From: Isoetes engelmannii
Taxonomy: Eukaryota; Streptophyta; Lycopodiopsida; Isoetales; Isoetaceae
DNA length: 54,991 bases
Assembly (NCBI GenBank): GCA_011763485.2
Contig: JAANSK020263715.1
Coordinates: forward strand, 1 to 54,991
Direction of reading: 5' to 3'
The translations under genes were made by a program, and so were the position numbers. This document shows positions 22,172-34,113 of the stretch, one piece after another (position 1 is the first letter of the stretch; each line of letters starts with the position of its first letter). Below the pieces are notes generated by a model. The model saw only the letters and a list, made by a program, of their open reading frames with translations, did not search any database and was not told the origin of the DNA.

Positions 22172-23575
22172 TGAGAAAATAATGGGCTCCTGAACATAGA
22201 TTGATCACGCGGTGAAAATAATGCGATGTCGAAAAATTGCTTTTTGGAATTTTTTGCTGCTTTGAAATTTATAAGTGTTTTTGAAAACCCATGAAGCAAA
22301 ATGTGTATTTTGCTGCCACAAATGCTTTTTTCTTGGTGCAATTTTGCTGCTTCAATTTATAATGTTTTTGGGTTACCCGAAGGGCAAACCCTTCTTTGGT
22401 GGTCTGAAGGTGGGCTTCTAGGCTTGGAAGGCTTAGATGGATTTGAAATGCCTTTTCAACGGTTCAGATCAAAACTTCCTCTTTGTTAGAGACCATTAGG
22501 CGTTGGATTGCCTACCCTCGATCTGCGTGAGGACTTCGTTATAGTGGGATCTGGTCGTCGAGTAGATAGTTAGGTTCGCCTTTTCCTAATCTATATGGAG
22601 TGATTCAAATATGGAATTAGATGGCTAAATTTGTGGTCGGATTAGCTTCATCTGGCTCAGGTTTAGAGCAAGACTGGCCAGATTAGATTCATTCAGCTCT
22701 GGCTTCGAGTTATAACAAAGCTTCTTCCAGTTTTGGTAAGCTTAAGGTTTTGCAGATGGTGCTGGGCTAGCGATTTCTTGCTTTGATGTTTGTTTCTGAG
22801 GCATTCAATTGCTTAATCATTCGTCTTAATAGTTTGTTTGTTTGTTTGAGAAGGCTGGCCTTTGTTGCACGCAATAAACTTAGAGATGTGTGGAAATCAA
22901 ATAAGTTAGAAGGATCTCCCTGTTCCTACTTGACTTGCCCTTCATGTTGCTTTAGAACACTTGAAAGGTTTAAGTAACGGGATACACCATGTCACAGAAT
23001 ATAAAGCTGAAGTTGGATCTTGGGAACACCTAAGGGGGGCAAAACGAATATGTGATGTAGGTGATAGACATTCGTATGCAAGTGGTGAAGAACTGCCACT
23101 TGGAATTGTATAGGACTGCCAAATTGTTATCTCCAAGAACCACAACTTCTATTTGTTTTGTCGGTATATATTTAATCAATATCTTTTGCAGCTTCATCCG
23201 TTTTCGATGGATTATCATCAACAAAGTGGGAGGAACCAAATGGTGCTAATGGTGTATATCTTTATGACTTGATGTGTTTGAAGGTGAAAAGTTGTGGACG
23301 ATGCAGTTCTTATAGAAGCATGATATTGTTGATAATAAGGCATGTCAAATGTTAAATGTTAAATGTTAAATGAAGCAGGCTTCCTATCTGTAAATCCTGT
23401 TAAGAAAAGTGCAAGTTCAAAGTGTTAAGTAATGTGCACATTCAAAATTTTTGATCAGGTATTTGTAGGTGGATTAGAGCTGATGCTTGTTCAATACCCT
23501 CTTACAGGTGGATGGATAGTATATAAAATTTCCAGTTTCTATATTGTCACATCTTATACACTTACATCTGCAAAC
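22172..23575. other. Intergenic region upstream of LDAH
   Basis: No gene recognised. A simple repeat 'aaatgtt' occurs around 23349-23372. The stretch nearest 22172 should contain the LDAH promoter, but no TATA box or named element stands out. Confidence 0.35.
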
Positions 23576-23582
23576 GATTGTC

Positions 23583-23710
23583 CAGAGCGAGACCCTATAA
23601 TTGGTAATGTCTATGGTATTTAGATTTTTAAAAGACCATATTTGGAGCAGAACGTGAGCCCTATAATTGTCCATGGTATTTAGATTTTAAAAGACCATAT
23701 TTGGGGCAGT
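23583..23710 (+). repeat. Tandem pair of ~64 bp
   Basis: Both copies contain 'ccctataattg', 'atggtatttagattt' and 'aaaagaccatatttggNgcag'. The second copy is slightly shorter. No gene is associated. Confidence 0.7.
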
Positions 23711-24138
23711 CTGAATGTCTGACGTACATATATGTCTTCAGTACAATGCTTAAAATATGTACTACAAAGATCTGATATATGTTCTTTGTCCTAAGGGTAT
23801 TAGAAGAAAGCTATGAGGAGAAACATGAGAATATCTTGACTCACAAACTGGGATAATATTCATGTCACGTTTTGATAGGATATTATTTGACAATGAGAAG
23901 CAAGGGCAATGGGATGCTTTCAGGTAATGGCATACTTGTGTTGTACTTTACCTGTCAGCTGGTATTGTGCGCTTTAAAGAGCATGGACATTTCTTTATAA
24001 CAAGGGAGCTTAATGGTCGCATAAGTAACAAGCGTCACCTCTTTTTGGAGAAGGCAATGCTTTATGGTTATTAGAACAATCAGATGAATCTTGTATTGCA
24101 AATCTGCTGATATGATATCTAATAAGATGGGGTAGCAC

Positions 24139-25860
24139 ATGATATCTATGTGTGAGTCCTTTAACTTTGTTTTGCACAATGGCATTGCACAGTTTCCAGG
24201 ATCATGGAACTTTACTTATCACTCACCCAACGGCAGTAGTGTTGTGGATTATTTGATAGGAGATCCTCGTCATATTGATATTACTTTAGATTTTAAACCC
24301 TTGGCAAGGGATCCTGACTCGGATCACAGTCCTCTTGGATTTACTTTAGCTATAGTGAAGCATAAGAAGCTCCCATGATACCGCTGCCTAAAATAAGACT
24401 GACTTATAAAAAGGCTGGAGATATGGACACTTGCTCGATGATAAACTGTTAGACAAAAAGTTAACAAAAAGGCACACCAAGAAGGATTCTTATTGATATA
24501 GGTAAACACAAGAGATAAGACAAAGTTCAACCAACCCGACCACGGAACTAGCACTTCTCTGAATACAGAAATAACCGCTAGGAGTCCCAGACTCCGCCGC
24601 TAGTTCCTCTCCTGAACTATGATGCAATCCACACAATCCATGAGACAATCCATGATGTCTATTGTTCTCAGGCCATGCCTTTATAAATCCCCAGGATCTA
24701 TTCTCGGCCACTCATCCATTATTGGCTCTGGCTATTGTAAACCATCACTTGGATTAGCATCATCTTTTATTAATCTCTTCCAATCATAGAACACCAATCA
24801 TAGAGTAGCTAATTCTATGGTGCGCTATAATTGGCATGACAATTAGAGTAGCTAATTCTAGTTGCCATGGTGTTTATAAAGTATGGACTTTATTATCACA
24901 TTCTAACTTATAGAATGTATTCGTAACATAAGCTATCTATACTTTGTTGGTCGAGGGCATTTTGGAACAAATAAATGAGGTATTGACTGTATCTGACTTG
25001 ATTAAGAAAAAAAAGAAAAATAGTTGGGCAAAAAGCAAATGGTTTGATGCAGAATGTTTTGCTGCTAAATGAATGTGTGTCGAAGCAGAGAATCATGCTA
25101 AGATCAAACAGTACAGGGCGTTTGAAAAAAAAAGAGGAGAGATTGGTGTAGGAGGCATCAGGAACATGAAAGGATGATTTACATTACAGAAGTAGACCCT
25201 AAGCGATTTTGGTATTGCTCAAAAAGTATGGAGACATTAGATGACACTCTTAAACTGGATAAAAGAGCTTTATAATACTCTCCAAGTAGAGCAAATGATA
25301 TTTGAAGGAGAACCCAACGAAATATTTACAGTGGAAGATGTGGAAAGTGGTCTCAAAAGAATGAACAATGGCAAAGCTAGTGACTGAATGAGGTTTCGGT
25401 TGAATTGTCTAAGTATGGAGGAGATAAATTCCGTATGTTGCTGACTGATTTATGCAATGAACGCCTTATGAGGGGAAATTTTTCAGGTGAATGGTGTATC
25501 AATAGGACAATTCCTATCCATAAATTTGGAAGCAAGATTGAAGTGAGAAACTATCGAACGATTTTGGTAAGCAATGTTTTTGCTAAGCTTTTTCATCTAT
25601 GCTTAAAAGCAACATCTCTTCTTAGGCTGATGAACTTGCCAATATAGATAGGAAAAATCGGATGCTTATTTCTTAGCTACAATTGTCATCACATATACTC
25701 CATATAGAGATTGGAAGGTGGATTGGTACTGGTACTCGTAGTAAGAGATTTTGCCCTGGATGTTTAGAGCTAGAAATTGAAACAGAGGAACATGCATTCT
25801 TGAGATGTGATTCTTATGCACACTTTAAAAGATCTCCATGAGGCACACCTTTTGAGCGCA
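24139..25860 (+). mobile_element. LINE (non-LTR retrotransposon) remnant, deleted and interrupted
   Basis: The left end gives the C-terminal part of an AP-endonuclease domain (FTYHSPNGSSVVDYLIGDPR, then DSDHSPLGFTLA). After an inserted LTR, a diverged linker follows. A reverse transcriptase N-terminal part comes at 25390-25650 (SGEWCINRTIPIHKFGSK, VRNYRTILVSNVFAKLF). A zinc-finger-like tail lies at about 25700-25850 (CPGCLELEIETEEHAFLRC). Most of the reverse transcriptase, including its YxDD region, is missing between the RT start and the tail. Several stops and frame changes mark it as dead. The right end is approximate and no poly(A) tail was found. Confidence 0.75.
24446..24908 (-). mobile_element. 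Solo LTR of Ty1/copia type
   Basis: On the minus strand the ~460-bp segment starts close to TGTTAGAATG and ends TTGTCTAACA-like, the usual copia LTR ends. It contains a TATA-like 'tttataaa' and ends in a 'tatatcaataagaatcc' stretch like a polyadenylation region. No internal retroelement sequence adjoins, so it is a solo LTR. It interrupts the LINE remnant and is therefore younger than it. Target-site repeats could not be confirmed. Confidence 0.6.
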
Positions 25861-26500
25861 TATGTGAAGTTAGGATATAATGAATCTACTTGAATTCATG
25901 AAATATTTTGAGTCGAAATATGTTCTAGAATGAACATCTCGAGGCCTGGGGCCTAAATGGCTTGATTAATACATTATTAATATATTTAAGTTGCATTCAA
26001 TGACATGCTTCTAGGGTCTATATAGGTTGCGGAGTACGTGATCATGAAAAGAACTTGCATTTGCAGCTTGCTTGAATTGATTTTTATGGTGAGACAGAAC
26101 AGTTGACATGGAAATACATTTAGCCCATTCTCGGGATAGGCACTGGCCAAAATGACCAAGCTTAATTTGAAATCATAGGAGGATTGATCATCAATGTGGC
26201 CTATTGTACGGAAGTCAGCAGTAAAGTACCATTTTCATAAGGACAACAAGAGGGTCTTACATTGTTTTCTGAAAATTGTTTGCACCATTAGGAATTGATA
26301 AAGAAAGAATGGAGCTTGAAATCTTATAAGTATGAAAGATTAAAAATGTCAAAAGACGACATTTCTATGAGAAATCTGTACAAAAGAGTGTAAAAAAATT
26401 GAACATGGTTCACGATTTTCTCTTCCAACTACTTTCTGTTTTGCTACCATCTCAGGCACATTCATATTCTTGGGCATACTAGACTGAAATAAACTTGTTA
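25861..26500. other. Intergenic, no feature recognised
   Basis: AT-rich DNA with only short frames. It may include the unrecognised 3' tail of the LINE that ends near 25860. Confidence 0.35.
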
Positions 26501-26504
26501 GGAA

Positions 26505-26580
26505 GGGATGGTGGCCCTCTCACTTGGTTAAGGTTTGGGGATGTTGTCCAACTTGGTTAGGTTCGATTCTATGAAATCAA
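26505..26580 (+). repeat. tRNA-derived SINE head
   Basis: A class II tRNA-like start 'gatggtggccctctcacttggttaagg', quoted here only in pieces: 'gatggtggcc' and 'cttggttaagg'. A perfect B box 'ggttcgattct' follows at 26560-26570. The spacing suits a Ser/Leu-type tRNA promoter. No acceptor stem pairs, so it is a SINE head or a tRNA relic. Confidence 0.5.
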
Positions 26581-26720
26581 TGAAATCAACTTATGTACAT
26601 GTACGTTTTGGTGGCTTGCCTGCTCATAACATCACAATGCTGCTTCCTTTGCATCATCTGAAATAGGTCTCAGAACCAAATCCAAATTTGGCACATGTCC
26701 TTCCTGCCTAGGACAAGAAC

Positions 26721-27150
26721 TCAGCATTTCCAACATTTGTAACAGCTTATCACTTTGTTTCCCACCCACTCCGCAAATTCATGCACCTCATCCTCCACTT
26801 CTATGCATGCACTGGCCGGTATTTTCATAGCACTTGCATGGGTCCTTAACCCCTCTATTCTATATGCATCATTATGTTTGCCTTTACTTGCATACAGGTT
26901 TGCCATAAGAACCAAGTGTTTGCTAAGTTCATTGAGACAAGCTCCTCAATGCATTTCTTTCCTAGATCTATTTTTCCAAAAGTACCGCACGCACGCACTG
27001 AGTAAGACTGTCCACATATCTTCAGATGGAGAATATGGCATGCCTTGGAGGAATTTGTGAGCCTCATACAAATGCCCTAGTCTTGCAAGCCCTGTTTTCT
27101 TCTTTCTATAAAGTAATTGTAAGGGCAACCCACTGTGCGTTAGCACCTTA
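26721..27150 (-). pseudogene. PPR protein C-terminal (E/E+ domain) pseudogene
   Basis: Read leftwards, the pieces match the end of a PLS-class pentatricopeptide-repeat protein of organelle RNA editing type. First comes LLYRKKKTGLARLGHLYEAH with a MPYSPSEDMWTVLLSACVRY turn. Then IDLGKKCIEELVSMNLANTW, and finally VLMANLYASKGKHNDAYRIE with IEVEDEVHEFAEW. These lie in three frames, so at least two frameshifts separate them. No DYW domain follows. The upstream repeats are missing, because 27151 onwards shows no PPR text. The copy is dead. Confidence 0.75.
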
Positions 27151-27860
27151 TTTTAATGCACTGATATGCATCTTATCAGTGCAATCGTGAAGGCAACCTC
27201 TTGTGCATCAACACCTAGCACCTTGTTATTTATAAGCTCAATCTTGTCATGTACTTTTTAATTAACAACTCAATCTTGTCCTTCCCTGGCTTTGCACCAA
27301 GTGAAATTGAATGCCATTAGCCCCTATGCAATTGGACAGAATAAAACTTTCTTTTACAATCCCTATCATTAATCTTGTCCATTTTCACATCAACGTACAT
27401 TTCTACCAGTAATTCAATTGCACTAGCAAGCCCCAACATCCCCTTTTATCACTTCTAATTAGAAGAAGGGTCAAGGATGAACCCACAAAGTTCCTTTTGT
27501 CGTTTCTATTTTGCCACACAACATCCTTTCATCATGCTGGTTAGCACCTCTCTCCATCCTTTATCCTCCTTTCGTCGTCTACAATTTCATGATCTACACT
27601 AAGAAGGAATTTGGATAGAAAAAATTATTTCAATCTCCTCTTCCTCATCTACATAGGAATTCAGATCCATGAGCAGCTAGATAAACAAGTGATAAGTTGC
27701 TGGAGATTGATTAGGAAAAACTGGACACAAAACATTCAATGGCACCCTTGTGGACACAGCCACACGTACGCCACAACCTTCAGAATCACCACCACAAGGC
27801 ATGTGTGACCATGAGCAAGGCAGTGGCACCTGTGGTGGATTGATACACTGGCAGGGTGGG
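27151..27860. other. Intergenic, no feature recognised
   Basis: Short phrases recur ('caatcttgtc' near 27240 and 27265, and 'catcctttcatca'). A 65-codon frame at 27611 (+) has no recognised motif. Confidence 0.3.
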
Positions 27861-27865
27861 TTGCG

Positions 27866-28090
27866 CTATTTTGCAAGCAAGTAATTTGGTGTAATAACAA
27901 TTAGGAATAAGCATAATCCAAACAAAAGTGACATTGCAAAAAGTATGTACATCAATGCACTACGCTCTTTCCCAAAAAAACGGAAAACATTAAGTCCTAT
28001 TACAGTACCCACGAGTCTTGTGATATATCCAGCGCAAGCATCAACGTTTCCTAAGTAAAAGCAAGCATTTCCAGGAAGCAATGCCCGAAC
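27866..28090 (-). CDS. Terminal exon of a membrane protein, possibly TauE/SafE-like
   Basis: A good acceptor (tttgtcttcag) ends at 28091. The exon that follows encodes 74 residues plus a stop: VRALLPGNACFYLGNVDACA, then GYITRLVGTVIGLNVFRFFG, then KERSALMYILFAMSLLFGLC and a hydrophobic end. There are two membrane helices around a Gly-Lys/Arg loop. The layout resembles the last exon of plant TauE/SafE sulfite-exporter-like proteins (two helices around GRASLIIFIL), but identity is low and I am not sure. A possible first exon lies at 28578-28518 (starting MAMATDAHGLFVTAALVPVH, donor gtaaat), in GC-rich DNA typical of a gene start. Intermediate exons were not found. It could be a relic. Confidence 0.4.
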   Translation of the reverse strand, partial: VRALLPGNACFYLGNVDACAGYITRLVGTVIGLNVFRFFGKERSALMYILFAMSLLFGLCLFLIVITPNYLLAK

Positions 28091-28779
28091 CTGAAGACAA
28101 ACAGTCCCTTGATGTGGTGTGTAAAGGCATGAATGTTTAGCCTGCAAAATCTGAGCACAGTATGCTTTCACAACATTCAGAGAACTGGTCTGCAGAGATA
28201 TGTGGAAACTTCGTTTTCAATGCGGAAAGTCACAAACAGGCAAATATATTAAAATATTTCTGCAAGTAGCATTCAATTCTAATCTAACGAAACCACCTCA
28301 CTGTCTGTTTCCGCACTCGTAAACATAGCAAAAACGCAGAATTTCTGAACATGAGACAGGGCAAAATACGCAACACCACGCATCAAAGAAAATGTCACCT
28401 GATCTTTAATACCGGCGGTGCAGTACCGCAGCAAAGGGAACATGCTTTTGGGCAAAGAAAAAAACCTGTGAAAGGAATTGCTCTACTTGCCGTAAAGATG
28501 TTATGGAAACGATTTACGATGAACAGGGACAAGTGCAGCAGTAACAAAGAGCCCGTGCGCGTCCGTCGCCATCGCCATCGACAGAGCTCCTGGTCAAGGT
28601 CTAGCTTTTAGGGTTCGTGCCCAGCCTTGTAATATTTTCCAATGGTTCATTTATGTCCAACATTTTCTCTAGTGTATCACATGACTCATTGTCCAATTCA
28701 ATACACTCAACTTTCACGTTGGCCCCTCCTCTGATCCTTTGTTGACTTCTATGGCCATCCTCTTCGATCCGTATTCTTG

Positions 28780-29340
28780 AAGATCAATGTCCCTGGACAA
28801 CCTCGCCTCACATCCATCTACTCGTATCCTTATCATCCTATCCAATTTGCCTACTGCATTGCAGCATTGCCTTACTGCTTTAGATTGTGGGTTTGTACTA
28901 ATGAAATCAGTGGCTCGATGCATGATGTTCTCATACAATATACTAGTTTACTTAAGGTCTGTAAATATATCCAAAAGGACACTGTGTTTATTAACACAAC
29001 ATTGTCAGATGCTTCACTAAACCTCATATATGCTATCTTGTTGAAGAAAAATGAAGCAAAACGCATGACCAGGTGGGAAGTAAAGCATTAACATTGGCAG
29101 AGGTCAAAACATCATTGAGGTTAATGCACATTTTCTATAAAATCAATGCCTCTGGGAAACCTCATCTCACGGTCACCTCGTATCTCTATCATGCCATCCA
29201 ATTTTTCAATTGCATTGCATTATTACTTTAGATTGTGGTTTTGTACTGCTCAAAATCTATGCATGCATTATGATGTTCCCATACAATAAACATTAGATAT
29301 GGATTAATAGTTTTATCATTATTATTATAAATCTGAAAAC
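28780..29340. repeat. Diverged tandem duplication, offset ~359 bp
   Basis: The text at 28791 ('aacctcgcctcac...ctcgtat') recurs at 29150 ('aacctcatctcac...ctcgtat'). Later parts also recur: 'gctttagattgtgg' near 28878 as 'actttagattgtgg', then 'atgatgttctcatacaata', and 'aaggacactg'. In the first copy the minus strand is open for 74 codons (28938-28714, DRMIRIRVDGCEARLSRDID) without a recognised family. Confidence 0.65.
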
Positions 29341-29489
29341 ATGTAAAGAAGGACACTGCTCCTGTACATATTTTAGCAAATTACATACTGCAAGAAATTA
29401 CATTTCTGTCAACATAATTGAGAAGTCCAATGCTCTTTCATTGATCGACTGATAGCAATGTAATAATAAGACATGGCAATGTAATAGTA

Positions 29490-32400
29490 AGACATGGATA
29501 ACCCCCCTTTAAGTCTGTTTGCCCCTTTACTAGAGAGGGGGGCTCCCAAGTTGCAAAATTTTGCCGCGTTTGTTGCTAAACTCGAGGCACGTTTTGGAGA
29601 TACAGATCATCGGCGCATGGTAGTTACTAAGCTTAGCAATCTCAGGCAGGGTTCCCGTCCAGCCTCGGTCTATGCCTCAGAATTCCATCAAGTTGCCATA
29701 GACACAACCTGGGATGATGCAGCTCTTTGTGATTGTTTTCGGCGGGGCCTCCGTGAGGATGCGAAGGATATGCTGCTGACCATGGAGAATCCCGGGACAT
29801 TGGATGAAGCCATAAAATTTGTTGTCCACTGTGATAATCATCTTTTTGAACACAAGCAGGAAAGGCGTTATAAGACTTACCCTCCAATAGCACCGGCAAT
29901 ATCAGTCTCTACTCCATCCAGTGCCACTGACGCATGGTGCCGAGGCAGATTGACCGTGTTGTTCGAGGACCTTTATCTGCTGTGGAGAAGCAGCGCAAGA
30001 GGGAGGCCAACTTTTGCCTCTATTGTGGAGGAGATGGTCATGTCGCTCGGGGATGTCCAGTTAAGCATCCAAGACCGTCAAAAAACTTCAGGGGTTGGTC
30101 AGGGTAATAGGAGTCTCTCGACGGCTGGCCGCCATTTCTTAGACTCCTTCCATACATCAGGAGAATAGTATTCCATCAGATAAGGTTAATAAGAAGTTTT
30201 TTCATTTCTATATTTTTGGTATCGGGAGTTGTGAAGTTAGATGCATCGGCCAACTTGATACCGGTGCAAATGCTTGCTTTATGGATAGCGCGTTCACTAC
30301 CAAGCACACCATTTCTAGAAGCAGGGTAGAGCATCCTAGTTCTGTCAGGGTGACTGATGGACGTGAGATCTCCTCGGGCACAGTGACAGAATGTACTGCA
30401 CCCATGCGGGTTCTATTCGAGGGAGCTTCCTGCAGCATTTTCTTCAATCTCATCGCCAGCCCATATGCGCAAGTGTTCTTGGGTCTTCCTTGGCTTGAAT
30501 TGCATAACGCACAAATTGATTGGAGCTCTAGATCATTTTGATTTGTTGACTCTTGCCCCAGTCCCAGTTCATCTGCAGTTCTTGCTTCTGCGTCAATATC
30601 CGCTCTAGTTTATAAAATATCGTGGGCCCCTGATCCTGTGCTCGTTCATATTCCAGTTCATATCTCTGTTCCGTGTCCAGATCCAGTCCATGTTCCTGCT
30701 CCTGCTCATGTTCCTGCTTCTGCTCCATTTTTTGTTCATGTTCCTGTTCCTGCTCCTGCTCCATTTTTTGTTCATGTTCCTGCTCCTGCTCCTGCTCTTG
30801 ATCCTGTTCTTGCCTAAACACCTATTTATGTGGAAGTGCCTTCACGCCTTTAGCTCCGCATCTCGAAGATTTCACTCCACAAGTTTATCAGGTCCAGAAG
30901 ATAAGATCCTAATTCAGCATTTGCAATTCAAGTTCACCTGTCGACTAGCTCTGCTTCAGTGACATCCGCACCTGCCCTTCCTGATAAGTACAAGGATTTT
31001 GCTGATGTTTTTTGACAAGGTCAAAGCCATCAAGCTTCCAGAGCATCGTCCCTATGACTGCCCCATTGATCTCCAGCCAGGAACAACTCCACCATTTGGT
31101 TCTATCTATGGCTTGTCACTAACAGAGTTGAAGGCTTTGTGGACCTACATTGAGGAGAATTTTGCGACTGGATTTATCCGACATTCTCAGTCTCCTGTAG
31201 GGGACCCCATCTTCTTTGTCTCCAAGAAGGATGGTACTTTATGGTTGGTTGTGGAGTATTGCAGCCTCAACAAGATTATTGTGCACAATCGGTATCCTCT
31301 CCCGCTGATACCAGAATTACTTGAGCGGCTGCAAGGCACACGATACTTCGTCAAGATTGATCTTTGAGGCACCTACAATCTTATTCGGATCAGGGAAGGT
31401 GATGAGTGGAAGACTTCCTTCCGAACGCAGTATGGACATTTTTAGTACACTGTCATGCCCTTCGATCTTACCAATGCCCCCATCAGCTTTTCAGCACATG
31501 GCTAACAACGTTTTTCAAGAGTTTTTGGATCTCTTCGTTATCATTTATTTGCATGATATTCTGATCTATTCGAAGACCCTAGAAGAGCATGAAGAGCATG
31601 TCCAGAAGATCCTCCAAAAGCTGCGTGAACATGGACTTTATGCCAAACTGGAGAAGTGTCAGTTCAAGCAGGATAATGTTGAGTTCCTCGGCTATTGCAT
31701 CACACCAGGGTGTCTCCATGGATTCCAAGAAAGTCAGCACTATTTTGGAGTGGTAAACACCTTCTTCTGTATGATATATTCAGTATTTTCTTGGATTTGC
31801 TAACTTCTATCGGCATGTTATTCGGGATTATTTGGAGATTGTCCTTCCTTTGACCCGCCTCATGTCAAAGGATGTGCCATTCGAATGGAGAATGGAAGCA
31901 GAATCCGCCTTTGTGATTCTGAAGCATGCTTTCACCATGACACCATTTCTTGCTCATCCAGATCCTTTGCATCTATATATTATCGAAGCAGATGCTTCTG
32001 ATTTTTCCCTAAACAGTATTCTGTCACAGGAGGGGGATGACCATGAATTGCATCCGATCGCCTATCACTCACGGAAGTTCCAGGCTGCTGAGATCAATAA
32101 TCCAATTTATGACAAAGAGATGTTGGCGATAGTTAATTCTTTTGAGGAGTGGAGACGTCTTCTGGAAGGGTCTCTTCATAAGGTTTCAGTCTATACAGAT
32201 CATCAAAATCTAGAATATTTTCAGTATGCCCGAGTACTCAACTGTCGGCAGGCGCGGCAGCATACTCAAGTGTTATCACGCATTGATTTCATGATCAAGT
32301 ACCGGCCGAGACCTCTCCAAGGAAAGCCCGATGCCTTGTCTCGACGCTCCTACTTTGAGCCTAAGCCAGGTAATTCCGCATTTGATCAGCAGTCACACGT

Positions 32401-33725
32401 CATGCTCGGGCCTGATCAGTTCCAACTTATGGCTATCACTATGTTCGAGAGGCCTCATGATACAACCTTACTGGAGTTTGTTCGGGCAGCTCTCTCCTCA
32501 GATCCATTGGCTCAAGATATCTTTTCACATCTTGGCTCAACATCCTCTTCTCGACAAATGCGGATAGATTATGATCATTTTGAGACACATAATGGACTCC
32601 TTTTTCATGACGGGATTCTGTATGTTCCGAATAGTGCACCTAGACTTCGGGTTCTTCAGGCTTTCCATGATCACCCATGGCTGGACACTTTGGAGTAGCC
32701 AAGACTCTTGAACTCATTAGCTGAAACTATTGGTGGCCTGGGCTCCGCCGCTCTATTGAGTTTTTCATTTGTTTCTGTGATATTTGCTGTCGAGCGACAG
32801 TTCCGAGACATCTTCATCATGGTCTTCTTCAGCCACTACATGTTCCAGATGATCCTTGGAAGAGTATCTCTATGGATTTTATTTCAAACCTGCCACTCTC
32901 TCGGGGTCATGATGCCACCATGGTCGTTGTTGATCGCTTCTCCAATATGGCTCATTTTATGCCTTGTAATGTCACCATCAGCAGCGAATGCACATCTTAT
33001 CTTTTTCTTTGTGAAGTAGCCAGGCTTCATGGAATGCCAGACACTATCGTTAGTGATCGACTGCTCTTTGACATCTGGTCATCATCCGAAAAGTAATGGG
33101 CAAGCAGAGCGCACTAATCAGACTTTGGAGCAGTATCTGAGGTATTTTATCAGTTATCAACAGGATGATTGGGTCGATTGGTTTCCATTGGTTAAGTTTA
33201 CCTATAATAACTCAGTACATGCCTCCACTGGCCAGACCTTGTTCTTTCTTAACACTGGCCAGCATCCTCATTGGTTGCCATCGGATCCGACTCCATCAAT
33301 CCCAGTGCTGAATTCCGACTTGAGAAAGTCTAGGCTCTTCAATCTGATCTTCAACACCATCTTCTTCAGGCACAGGAAGGCTATCGGCATTATGTTGATT
33401 TGCATCGTCGAGAAGCTCCTGCTTTTCATGTTGGTGATCTCGACTGGCTCCTACGCAAGGACCTCCCTACTATACATCCCTGCAACAAACTTGACTATCA
33501 TCGCCTTGGTCCTTATCGGATCATCACTCAGGTCAGTGATGTTGTTGCATTTAGACTTGAGCTCTCTCCAGCTGTTCGGCTACACCCAGTCTTTCATGTT
33601 TCGGTATTGGAGCCGTACACCCTAATCCCTTTTCAGATCGAGTTCCGCAGCCACCTCCATCGGCAAAAATCGATGATCACAAGGAGTTCGAGGTTTTTGA
33701 GATATGTTATCTTTTTAGGAGGAGG
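29490..33725 (+). mobile_element. Ty3/gypsy (chromovirus-like) element, broken, LTRs not found
   Basis: Parts in order: gag (29494-30168, with GSRPASVYASEFHQVAIDTT and the LCDCFRRGLRED region, like the gag of sushi-type Ty3 elements), then protease (about 30195-30540, LDTGANACFM). Next come a Pro-rich linker (30540-30830), reverse transcriptase (about 31000-31720, FFVSKKDGTLWLVVEYCSLN), and RNase H (31830-32330, ADASDFSLNSILSQEGDDHE). Integrase follows (about 32700-33300), ending with the common C-terminal RLHPVFHVSVLEPY chromovirus module. The copy is broken, roughly eight or more times by my reading, and no LTR pair was found, so it is old. It runs directly into a copia end at about 33729. 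Confidence 0.88.
30640..30820 (+). repeat. Degenerate hexanucleotide repeat in the Ty3 linker
   Basis: A minisatellite built on 'gttcctgctcctgctcat' and 'ccattttttgttcatgttcctg' words lies between the protease and reverse transcriptase parts. In the element's orientation it spells a Pro-x repeat (PVPAP-like), a flexible linker seen in the spacer of some Ty3 pol proteins. Confidence 0.75.
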
Positions 33726-33728
33726 ACT

Positions 33729-34113
33729 TATAACATAAGCAAGAAACAATCAGCCATAGCCATGTCCTCTGGAGAAGCAGAATATGCAGCACCATTACTT
33801 GTCTCAAAAGTAATTACATGGCTAAGGAGGTTGCTAGATGAATTGAATTGTACCCAATCTGAACCTACCAAGATAGTTACAGACAGCTAAAGCAGTATAG
33901 CTATTGTGGAAAACCCAGTGACCATGAAAGGACTAAACACATCGAGTTGAATATTCATTTCATAAGGGATCTGGCAGCAAAAGTGTATATAAAAAAACAA
34001 GCAAATCAAGTGGCAGATATATTTACTAAAGCATTGCCAGAAAGCAAGTTTGAACAGTTGAGACATGAATTAAATGTTACAGGAAAGATGCAGGAAATAT
34101 GATGGAGGAGGAA
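33729..34113 (+). mobile_element. Ty1/copia pol 3' end (RNase H)
   Basis: The stretch begins SKKQSAIAMSSGEAEYAAPL, the classic copia RNase H start. It carries the later motifs around ADIFTKALPESKFEQLRHEL, then a purine-rich tract (gatggaggaggaa) just before the LTR start. Only the 3' end of the element is present. It abuts the Ty3 remnant at about 33725, so one truncated the other or a deletion joined them. Broken. Confidence 0.85.

Noticed and set aside
30528-30821. 97-codon Glu/Gln-rich frame on the minus strand
   Set aside because: It is the antisense translation of the Pro-rich repeat linker in the Ty3 element.
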